DNA from: Brachypalpus laphriformis
Taxonomy: Eukaryota > Arthropoda > Insecta > Diptera > Syrphidae
Direction: 5' to 3'
NCBI GenBank assembly: GCA_945910035.1
Contig: OX246754.1
Span: 228,614,658 to 228,678,657, forward strand
Length of the DNA stretch: 64,000 nt
Position 1 is the first letter of the stretch, and every line of letters begins with the position of its first letter. The notes under the pieces are model-generated. The model had not been told where the DNA came from. It saw nothing but the letters and a program-made list of their open reading frames with translations, and ran no database searches. A program made the translations under genes and the position numbers. Below are positions 11,263-20,921 of this stretch, piece by piece.

Positions 11263-12530
11263 GTACGAGCGCAGTTTCATCTTTGAAAGATCCTTACGTT
11301 CTAGCGTAAAAAAAAGACAACACATATCTAGAGCACTCGTAAACCTATGCTGACAACTCTGACTTGTTTAGATCACCGATTTACGAGTATATCACTGAGA
11401 ATTGAATTTCAGTAAAAAATACAGAAAGCACTTACGAGTATAAAAATAATATGGATAGAAAAGAACAAAAATTTAGAGGGCAACGACGATCAATATATTC
11501 GACTCTCATATTTGTGAAAGGATTCTCACTGAAAGGAACATATCACTTTTACTTTATTTTTCTTCCACTTTTAACTAAAAGAAAATATTTCCTTGAAACA
11601 ACAAATTTGCTGAAATTTGAGAATTTTTTATTTAAGTTATTAATTCTGAGAACTTAAAAATGCAAAAATTTAAAAAAAAAAAAAAATAATAAAATGTATG
11701 AGGACTTGTGGATAATCTACTAGTGTTGCTGCCTTGCTATAAGAAAAGATGAAGTTCTACACCTTTTCTGACAACGACGTCTTGTTTTATGGTTACAAAT
11801 ATATTTTTAAGACCTCACTTAATGTGCTTTCTCGCTTTCACACTAGTTTAGCCATACTGCGGTGTTAAGTTGAAACGACGTATCTACATTTTTGTCGTTT
11901 AGGGCTATTTTTGGCATCTTTGGGATGGTTATTATTTTATTCTTATTCAAAAAATAATAACTACTTTAACTACTTATGAAAGACATTGGTCAAAACATAA
12001 AAAAGTTGCAGATAAAAACACAAAACCGCATTTATCTCAAAATGGCAAAAATGCAGATATGTACGTAAATTTAACTTAACACGGCAGTATACTACTCTTA
12101 TACTAGATCCTAATAATTTCACCAGATGCCAATATCATACCACTGAAAAACCATCTTAACTGAAAAGTGAATATTCGTTTTGTTCTTTTGAGCACTCTAT
12201 GGATCGAATGGTGCTGTAATGACGGGCATTGCGACTAACTTACTTCATATTATCGAAAATGCCTATTTACTCCAAAGAATGTTTTATTTTTTTTTTATAA
12301 TTTGCGCGCACTCAAAGGGTTATGAATACCTTTAACAGACAGTGCAGGCGTTGGCAAGGATGGATAGAGAGAGAGAGAAAGATTTTTAGTGTAGTGTTTT
12401 TTGAAGCTCAGTTGTTTATGCTTCATCTATTCTCCCATTTGTCTATAATGGGATTTCCAATAGGGACGGGTAGATTTTGACAGTTCACGGCGGCCATGTT
12501 TTATCTGTTGTTAATTCTCCTGTTTTTTAT
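11263..12530. other. AT-rich, no gene seen
   Basis: Short AT-rich ORFs only, including a 68-codon plus-strand ORF at 11451-11657 without motifs. A (GA)n microsatellite is at about 12364-12380. Confidence 0.5.
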
Positions 12531-12534
12531 TTTT

Positions 12535-13110
12535 CAGACACTAAAGACAAATCACCATGGCAAGTTACAGCGTCGAGCAATACGTGCAAATGAAAAACTT
12601 TATTATCTGTTGTGGCAAGGATGCGCGCGTTGCGCCCATTCAGCGACGAAGCCCATTTTTGGATGAACGGGTACGTCAACAAGCAAAATTGCTGGATTTG
12701 GGACAATGCCAATCCACACGAGGTCCGCCAAGTGGCAATGCATCTGCAGAAAGTCACTGTTTGGTGTGGATTATGGATCGGCGGCATCATAGATCCGTAC
12801 TTATTCGAAAACGACGATGGCATTGCCATCACCATAAACGGAGAGCGCTACCAATCGATGATAATCAATTTCTTTTGGCCGGCCCAAATTGGATAATATG
12901 GATGTGAACGACATGTGGTTCCAACAGGACGCAGCTCCGTGCCACCCCGCTGATACCACAATGGACATTCTGCACGAGCAATTTGAAGGCATGGTTACCT
13001 CACGCAAAAGCGACGTGAACTGGCCACCGAGATCGTACGATTTGACTTTTTCTTGTGGAGTTTCCTTAAGTCGCAGGTCTATGCCAATAAGCCGAAACGA
13101 CGGATACCCT
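12535..13110 (+). pseudogene. mariner (DD41D-type) transposase remnant
   Basis: Frames shift several times but together give a mariner transposase core: FSDEAHFWMNGYVNKQN, VTVWCGLWIGGIIDPYLFEND (first catalytic region), then MWFQQDAAPCH (second aspartate) and VNWPPRSYDLT. In intact relatives a third aspartate follows a few residues later in a DFFLWG motif; here a small deletion removes it. Spacing by comparison with the 51.4-52.3 kb element points to the DD41D group. The N-terminal helix-turn-helix region is nearly absent. I could not find terminal inverted repeats around it. Confidence 0.8.
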
Positions 13111-13959
13111 CGGTCTGCGTTTGCGTTTTCGCTTCTTTTTTATTTTTATTTAATAAATATATGAACATTTGTTCATAAGCAAAAATAAGAGAAATACTTA
13201 TACACTAAATAATGTTACACAGTAAATTACCGGTGGGACGGTTTTCATAACATGAACTATAACACACACTGTGTTTAGTTTTACAATTTTTATTGTATTT
13301 TTGTTTGGAATGTTTTATTGATTTTTATTGTAATAACTTAAAGCAAATGAGCGAAAAATCTTTTTTGACTGGAGCTACCTACAATGCTAAAAAAAAATAA
13401 AAAAAATATAGATTAACTTAACATAAGCTTCAGCTTAAGCTTAAACACGATTGATACTGCTTTCATTGATAATATCTCAGGCAGGCTAGTGCAGTATATC
13501 CGTCCACAAAGCACCCAGGCATATAGAGAATTCCCTTGCCAGTGGCTCTTCTAGCAGCATTATTACTACAGAGTATAAAAGGAAGTCTCCAGAACGCGTC
13601 TGTCTGTACAAATCTCAAAAACCACTAAACAGATTTTAATGCGCTCTTATGATATGCATTTTTCAGGGAGTGTATTAAGAATTGCTCTGTCACTTATACT
13701 AGCTGAGCATTCAAAGTCTAAGTTATTTTTTCCGTTATTAAAAGGTGATTAAACAGTTCTAACTGAAAAATCTCTTAGAGGATTTAAAAACAAAAGAAAC
13801 AGTTTTTAGTAAAATTGTCCAAAATTCATTTGAGCTATAAATCCTACATCTGCGTTGTCCTCAAGCTGAGCTATACTCAAAACAATTGATGATAGTTAAA
13901 GAGAACATTTCTCGAGTCTGATAAGTAACAGTGCATCCAGACACAGGAATCCTTCAAGT
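13111..13959. other. No gene seen
   Basis: There is no coding motif. At 13594-13660 lies a GTCTGTCTGT..CCACTAAACAGATTTTAATG stretch of a kind that recurs in arthropod genomes. A weaker relative is near 54755-54805. Confidence 0.4.
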
Positions 13960-14101
13960 GGTATATGTCCATTTTCCATAGGCAAACCCCACAGGCGGAT
14001 CAGTAGAAATGCGGTGAAGTGGGAGGGTTATGATCCCATATTTTCGGATCATAACCTCGCTGATAAAAGGAAGAAGAAGAAGAAGGTATATGCCCATTTT
14101 C
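13960..14101 (+). mobile_element. RTE-A 3' stub with 17-bp TSD
   Basis: The 108 bp at 13977-14084 match the 3' end of the RTE-A copy at 18623-20909 (ACCCCACAGGCGGATCAGTAG through to the GATAAAAGGAAGAAGAAG tail). A direct repeat GGTATATG(T/C)CCATTTTC flanks it at 13960-13976 and 14085-14101, with one mismatch. It is a severely 5'-truncated retrotransposition event. Confidence 0.85.
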
Positions 14102-14198
14102 TAATGCATTTTTAAAATTCCCATGGTTAGGATAAAACAAACCAGAAACTAGTTCATTCTCAGTGACATTCGCTGACCGTGCAAAATGATTCCTCACA

Positions 14199-14510
14199 GA
14201 AGCAAAATCTCCGAATATTGGAGTGCAGTCTTATGCTCAAGCGGCGAAGACAGTTAAGGGTACGTACACGACCGACAACTCACGGGAGATCAAAGCAAGA
14301 AACCGTCCAAACTTTAATGTAAAAACTCCTTCTCAAGTTGCGCCATTGAAAAATAGTGATAGAGGTAGTTCAGAAGATCATGTATCCAATGTTTTTTCCC
14401 TAATTCTTGCGAAACTTGAAGAGCAATGCAAAACAAATAAACTAATTTTCGAGAGACTAGTTGCACTAGAAAACAACATTCATAACACGCGCACTTTAAC
14501 CAGAATATGA
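14199..14510 (+). pseudogene. jockey ORF1 (gag) C-terminal fragment
   Basis: This is open from the insertion's 5' edge to a stop at 14510, so the true start is lost. The residues IGVQSYAQAAK correspond to the S-Y-A-Q-A motif common just after the zinc knuckles of jockey ORF1. The end (TNKLIFERLVALEN) is helical and has a clear relative at about 37210-37270. ORF1 protein binds the element RNA as a chaperone. The stop overlaps the ORF2 start at 14507 by four bases (ATGA), a normal jockey arrangement. Confidence 0.75.
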
Positions 14511-17170
14511 AAGAAACGCTTAAAATTCTTACTTGGAACGCTAACGGGCTCATACAAAGACTCGACGAGTTAGAAATATTTATGCGAGAGAAAGATATTG
14601 ATATATGCTTGGTCTGTGAAACTCATCTGAAAAAGCAATCGAATATTAAGATAAGGGGATATAGCGGATATCACGCCTTTCACCCATCGGAAAGAGCCAG
14701 AGGCGGATCATCTTTGTTTATAAAAGAAAATATCGAACACTCAGCGGAAATAAAAATTGAATTAGAAGCAATGCAAGTAAGCACGGTACGCGTTAGAAAT
14801 AGACATTTTGCTTTCAACATTTCGTCTATATTGTCCACTGCGATGTAAACTTGAAGAAAGTGATTTCACAAACATCTTCAACTTCCTTAAACCAAATTTT
14901 ATTATTGGTGGTGACTTCAACGCGAAACACCCCTTCTGGGGTTCACAGCACGCCTCTCAGAAAGGTAGAAAGCTTTATAATGCGGGTATGCAATTCAGTT
15001 GTGATTTTTACTCGACGGGTAAACCAACATATTGGCCAACTGATAGAAATAAGATACCAGATCTGATTGATTTCTTTGTTGTTAAAGGAATATCTAACAA
15101 CTGTATAAAAGTTGAAGAAAGCTTTGATCTCTCCTCTGATCATTCTCCAATCATTATGACGATAAGCGAAGCTTTGATTAAAAAAGTAGGACCGGCCAGA
15201 TTAACTGGCGCGAAAACTAATTGGGACGGCTTTAAAAAGATATTGAAGCAAATATTGAGCTGAGCGTATCACTTAAAACGCCCTATGAACTTGAAGTTGA
15301 AGTAGATCGCTTCGTCGAAATCTTACAGGATGCCGCGTGGAAGAATACTCCCAACCTAAAGAGAACCCCGGCCAGTTACATTAAAATGTATCCGCAGGAA
15401 ATAAAAGAGATGATTAAGGAGAAGAGAAAAGCGCGTAAAAGATGGCAACAAACTCGGGATCCGCAACATAAAGCACATCTTAACCGTTTGTGCAACTCAC
15501 TAAAACGATCTATTAAAGACCTTAAGAATAATGAAATACAAACTTACCTAGAAAGCTTAACGGCAGAAAAAGATTCTAACTATTCGCTTTGGAAGGCTAT
15601 AAAAGGTATTAAAAAACCTCAAATTCAAGCCGCGCCAATTAGGAAAAATCAAGACGAATGGGCCAGGCATGATAAAGAGAAAGCGCAAGTTTTTGCCACC
15701 CACCTGCAAGAAACTTTCAAACCGTTTGATGGACAAGCTCTTATTGAAAATATAAATACGTCGTATATAGACAATAGCGTAATAAGAAATGCAACGCTTA
15801 CCGAACTTAAGGAAGAAATAAAGAAACTTAAACCTAAGAAAGCTCCTGGATACGACCTAATTACGGGAGAGGTTCTTAAAGCACTACCAGGAAAAGCTCT
15901 AATTAAGCTTCTGTTCATTATAAACACCGCGATTAGACTAGAATATGTTCCCAGTCAATGGAAAGTCGCCGAAGTTATAATGGTCCTTAAGCCTAGAAAA
16001 CCGCCGAATGAAAAAACCTCTTATAGACCGATTTCGCTTCTTCCAATTATATCCAAAGTGTTCGAGAGAATATTGGTTAGGCGAATACAGCCGGTTATAG
16101 AAGAAGGGCATCTCATCCCTGATCATCAATTCGGATTTAGAAGTAAGCATTCTACAGTTGAACAAGTACATCAAATAACACATGTAATCGAAAAATCACT
16201 TGAAGAAAAAAAGATTTGTTCAAGCGTATTCCTTGACGTTTCTCAAGCCTTTGACAAGGTCTGGCACGAAGGCTTAAAGTTTAAATTACGACAAGTTCTG
16301 CCAGAGCACCTATATAATATTTTGAAGAACTACCTTACGAATAGGCTATTCCGCGTCAAATGTGGAAACGAATATTCAGATTTTAAGGAAATAATGGCTG
16401 GGGTGCCGCAAGGAAGCGTTCTTGGTCCAGTCTTATATCTATTATACACTCGTGATATACCGCAAGTAGAAGGCACTGAGCTAGCTACATTTGCCGACGA
16501 CACTGCTATCTTGACAGTAGGTAAAGCGGTCGAAGATACTACAGAAAAACTGCAAGAAGCTTTGAATAGAGTAAATGAATGGACAAAGATTTGGCGAATC
16601 GCACTCAACGAGACCAAATCTGTTCATGTAAATTTTACTTATAAAAAAATAAATAATTTGCCGATCTTTTCAAACTCGGTTCAAATCCCGTTTGCAAACG
16701 AGGCTAAGTATCTTGGAATGACACTTGATACAAAGCTGAAATGGAAAACGCACGTTAAGAAAAAACGCAAAGAACTAGATAACAAATATCGAGAAATGTA
16801 TTGGTTACTTGGAAAATATTCCAAGCTTAATATATATAACAAACTGCTTTTATATAAGCAAGTGCTAAAGCCTGTATGGACATATGGTATACAACTCTGG
16901 GGTTGTACCAAAATAAGTAATATTAAAATTTTACAAACTTTTGAAAACAAAGTGCTAAGAGGTATTGTAAATGCGCCATGGTATATCAGAAATAGCGATA
17001 TCCACAGAGACCTTGGCATTAAAACAATCGAAGACGAAATTCAAACCTACGCGAGAAAGCATAGAAGTCGACTAGAAAGTCACGTAAAGATTACAGTCCT
17101 CCAACTTTTGGAAGAAAGAAATTTACTGCGCCGTCTACAAAGAACCAAACCTTTAGACCTAGCGCGATAA
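14507..17170 (+). pseudogene. jockey ORF2: endonuclease and RT, two frameshifts
   Basis: The AP-type endonuclease is visible as LTWNANGL, CETHL, GGDFNAKHPFWGS and SSDHSPI. A frameshift near 14810 and another near 15250 break it. From 15386 to 17170 a 594-codon frame is uninterrupted. It carries RT motifs APGYDLI, YRPISLLP, FGFRSKHST, FLDVSQAFDKVWH, GVPQGSVLGP and TFADDTAIL (catalytic FADD near 16490), then a C-terminal domain ending KPLDLAR. There is no RNase H domain, as in jockey. Two frame breaks make the ORF non-functional as it stands, but the RT half is intact. Confidence 0.9.
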
Positions 17171-17230
17171 GAAGAAGAAGATTTTCACCTACCCTCAGGG
17201 AAAAAAAAAAAAAAAAAAAAAAACAAAAAA

Positions 17231-17640
17231 CTATGAGGATCGACAGCGCGTGCTCATAGTAGTGTGGGATTCTTACCCACTAAAAAACCTCCCTTCAAAA
17301 CAGACTTGTTTTTATTTTTACTACAACTAAGTATTCGACTTATCAAGTAGTTTTCGTTTCGCGAAATAATGACGTTTTGCAGGTACCTTCCCATTAGAAG
17401 TTCCTGCCAGCTCCGCAGTTTAGACGCGGTTACTTATCGCGCTAGGTCTAAAGGTTTGGTTCTTTGTAGACGGCGCAGTAAATTTCTTTCTTCCAAAAGT
17501 TGGAGGACTGTAATATTTACGTGACTTTCTAGTCGACTTCTATGCTTTCTCGCGTAGGTTTGAATTTCGTCTTCGATTGTTTTAATGCCAAGGTCTCTGT
17601 GGATATCGCTATTTCTGATATCGCTATTTCTCATAGTGTC
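17231..17640 (-). repeat. Inverted jockey 3' segment inside J1
   Basis: On the minus strand, 17640-17434 repeats the last 65 or so codons of J1 ORF2 with few changes, including a 15-bp internal duplication (AGAAATAGCGATATC twice). From 17433 to 17231 the minus strand continues as a 3' UTR recognisable in the jockey copy J2 (AGTAGTGTGGGA near 17252, matching the complement of 48655-48666). J1's own forward end lacks this UTR. Confidence 0.85.
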
Positions 17641-17999
17641 TTGTTGAAGATTTTCACCTACCCTCGGAAAAAAAAAAAAAAAAAAAAAAATGATTCCTCA
17701 CAAGCTCCAAAATTACATTGTCAATTCTGGATACGACGAAAGCATCCTGTAGTCTTTTGTTGAAGAAGTAATGCTGAAAGTCGGAACGTATGTTTCTGTA
17801 CATCTGCATGCATGCTCAAAGGCACTTTTCTTGAAAGTCCTTAGTTTTTCTACATATGACTTTTTTTTTTTTTTTAAGGAAACCCAAATCTCAGAGCAAT
17901 CAGACTTCTCTAGTCCATTGTATTACCAGGAGGAACCTTTCCTTGGTGCAGTAGTTGGAAAAACTTCGATGCAATTCGTTTTTCCTTTATATTCGGGTG

Positions 18000-18440
18000 G
18001 CTGATGATTGCTGTTCCCCGTTGGGGCTTGAACCGTATATGATGGACTTTTATTCCACCATACTGCACTTCCCTAGGTAAGTCAGAATTAGACGCACAAA
18101 TGTTTAGTAACAGATGATCTTAAAATCGGGTCTCAGAGAAAATTTTCCGCAGTGTTGTTGTCCTTTCCACAAGCATCGGAAAGGAAAGGATGTCTGTCAA
18201 GACACCAATAAGTTGTCAGCAATCTTTTCTGCTGAGACACAGCACGAATGCCTTTGATTTCTTACTAACGTTCGAAAGCATTCGTTTAGTCAACCTACAA
18301 CCTGGAGAGTTATGCCACACACAATTAAGTTTGTAAGAAAACCCAATCGTCAATGGAAGCTCTGACCGAGGACGCAGGGAGACCCAACGCAGTTTCGGGA
18401 ACTGAGGAAACCTCCTTTGAGACTTTCCTAACAATCTCAT
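18000..18440 (-). pseudogene. LINE-C (RNase H-bearing LINE) fragment
   Basis: The minus-strand ORF 18440-18216 gives LRWVSLRPRSELPLTIGFSYKLNCVWHNSPGCRLTKRML. It is homologous to the minus-strand reading of 60680-60520. That segment lies between RNase H and the terminal zinc knuckle in LINE-C. Downstream on the minus strand comes a degraded SDACGKDNNTAE segment, where an intact element has a cysteine motif and E-H. No RT survives. Frameshifts and stops are frequent. Confidence 0.55.
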
Positions 18441-18622
18441 CGGTTACTCTGAGTTTTATTTTTGGCTAAATCTTTAAATTCTGAATGAAGTAAAAAAATC
18501 TACAATAATTTGACTTAGTTATAGGTATACTTATATTGCTTAGTGGTAACAGTGTTTCAGATAACCTGCACTTAAACGTAAGTTAATAAGGGATGCTAAT
18601 AAAGTTGCCCATACAGTCCAAT

Positions 18623-20909
18623 GGTGTTTTATGAAAACACCGAAGAAAATCAAACAAACAAGGGTCTCTGAGAAAATCAAGTGGTACAATCTGGACAAAG
18701 AAAAAGGCGAGGCTTTTGTTTTCGTAATGAAAAATTACCTCTCTTACACCATCAACGGAGCTGAGGATGAAGAGTGCAGAGCACAAAATATGTGAGATTC
18801 CCTACAGCGAACTTGCTTAAAGAAGGCTAAATCACTGCTAGGAGCTTCAAAAGGCCACCATCAACACGCCAAAGAAACATGGTGGTGGAGTGATGAAGCT
18901 AAGAAAGTGATAAATGAAACGAAAGCGGCTTTCAAAGCTTGGTCAAAGTGCCCCTCTAATAATAGTGACGAAAAAGCTCGCCTCGAAATGGAATACAGAC
19001 GCTGCAAGAAAAAAGCGAAGAAGAAGTGCGCCCAGCTTCAAGCAGAGAGTACGGAGGGCCTGTATCGGGAGCTGGAGAAAATATTTTCCCCAGTTGCCGA
19101 TGCAAACCAGGCTATCCAGGAGCTGCGAAGACACAATATGAACAAGAGTGCCACTATCTTCAAAATAGCCGCCCAAAGAAGGAACAATGCTCAGGAGATT
19201 CGTTCGCCAAAGTTCATTAGCAATGCTCATGGCCAGCTTCTTGTGGATGACAACAAAATTCCGCAGAGGTGGCGGTAGTATTGTGAAGAGCTTTTACAAT
19301 AAATGAACAGTTTCCCCGGCTATACTTTCCAAGAGCCACCCCTAACTGTGAAGAAATACCCGACATTACAGTCGAAGAAGTTAGTGAGGCGGTCAAATAC
19401 TCCAAAAAACGAAAAGCGGTTGGGCCAGACGAAATACCCTCTGAGTTCTGGAAAAAGCTGGGAGACATCGGGTTCAGATGGCTCAGAATTCTCATCTCCA
19501 AATTCGTGGGAGGTGATCCAATGCCAAACCAATGGAGGGAAAGTTACCTTCTCCCTGTATACAAAGGGAAAGGTGATACGCGAAACTGTGATAACTACCG
19601 TTCGATTAAGCTGATGTCACACACCATGAAGATCGTTGAGCGGGTATTAGGTGGCCGACTGCGAAAAATAATACGGTTATCTGATGATCAGTGCGGGTTT
19701 GTCTCCGGTAAATCAACCACAGATGCAATCCAAAGTATAAGGATCATAATGGAAAAACATCGTGATTCCTTAAGGGATTTGCATATTGTATTGGTTGACT
19801 TTGAAAAGGCATTCGACAGACAACCACGAGATCTGATATGGGTGGTGCTAAGACATCGAGGGGTTCCAGAAACCTATGTACAGATGATCATGGACATGTA
19901 CGAGGGAGCAAAGACAAGAGTAAGATGGCCCGCTGGAGTAACCGAAGAGTTCCAAATCAAAGTCGGGGTGCACCAGGAAAGCGTTTTCAGTCCTTTGCTC
20001 TTTATTGCAGTCCTTGATTATCTGCTTGAAGGTAAAGTGATGGACCCCAAGGTACATCAGTTATTCTTTGCTGACGATGAAGCCATCATAAGTGAGAATC
20101 CTACATACCTGCAACGAACACTTGATGTGTGGGTGGACGTTTTAAAGGGAAATGGGTATCGAATTAACTCAAAAAAGACAGAGTACTTGTGCTGCCCGTT
20201 CTCTGATCCACTCAGGCCTATTCCAGACATTTATTTGAATGGAACAGTGCTTTCCAAGTGCGAAAAGTTCAAATATATATCAACAGCAAAGCAACTTGTG
20301 ATGACGACATCAATCATCGTGTAAGCGTAGGGTGGATGAAGTGGCGAGAAAATTTCGCTATCTTCTGTGACCGAAAAATGTCCCCTAAGTTGAAAGGAAG
20401 GCTCTACACCGCAGTTGTGCGTCCAGCGCTCACATACGGTTCACAATGTTGGACGATGTACAAAAAGTATGAGAGTAAATTAACGGCAGCTGAGATGAAG
20501 ATGCTTCGCATGACATCAGGATCGAATAAGAAGTTCGAAGATCCGTGGAAGCTTTCACATCAAAGAAACCATCGTACAAAAAATAGAGCGCGGCCGGCTC
20601 AGCTGGTATTGTCACGTTCAAAGAAGAAATCATTTGACCCCGTTAAAAAGGCAATATCAATGCACGTTCCAAAGACATCGCGATGTAGGAAAGGCAGGCC
20701 TATAAACGCCTGGATCAGACAAATGCGACGACATCGGCATTTCATTGGCCTCAGTAACAGAGTGATCCAAAATCGGCAGGCCTGCCGATATTTTCTGAGG
20801 TCAAATAGGCGAACCCCACAGACGGATCAGTAGAAATGCGGTGAAGTGGGAGGGCTGTGATCCCTTGTTTTCGGATCATAGCCTCGCTGATAAAAGGAAG
20901 AAGAAGAAG
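18623..20909 (+). mobile_element. RTE-A retrotransposon, longest copy
   Basis: Target-site duplications ATACAGTCCAAT are at 18611-18622 and 20910-20921. The element ends in a (GAA)n tail after GATAAAAGGAAGAAG. It lacks the endonuclease, so it is 5'-truncated. It is the reference for the stubs at 4293-4397 and 13977-14084 and for the piece at 60088-60485. Fine divergence among them suggests repeated bursts. Confidence 0.9.
18631..20833 (+). pseudogene. RTE-clade RT, several breaks
   Basis: Translation starts in the linker after the endonuclease (RVSEKIKWYNL, then WWWSDEAKKVINETKAAFKAW), typical of RTE-clade proteins. A TGA near 18793 interrupts it, and stops near 19276 and 19300 plus a frameshift lead into RT. 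RT motifs are GPDEIPSEFWK, YRSIKLMSHTMKI, FVSGKSTTDAI, LVDFEKAFDR, and FADDEAII where YADD is usual. A second frameshift near 20270 leads to the C-terminal TYGSQCWT and MKMLRMTSG part. An R-to-H-like change in the usual VRQGS segment (VHQES) also hints at decay. Confidence 0.88.
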
Positions 20910-20921
20910 ATACAGTCCAAT

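Larger units (their letters stand above)
14199..17686 (+). mobile_element. Composite jockey-clade insertion (J1)
   Basis: A direct repeat AAAATGATTCCTCACA at 14183-14198 and 17687-17702 encloses the whole segment. In order it holds: the end of ORF1, ORF2 to its stop at 17170, a short 3' tail and poly-A (17201-17223), an inverted block 17231-17640 (3' UTR plus the ORF2 C-terminus, reversed), and a forward terminal tail GAAGATTTTCACCTACCCTC with a second poly-A (17668-17690). Inversion next to a forward 3' end is the signature of twin priming. One TSD around everything implies a single complex event, or a second copy landing exactly at the edge of the first. Confidence 0.85.
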
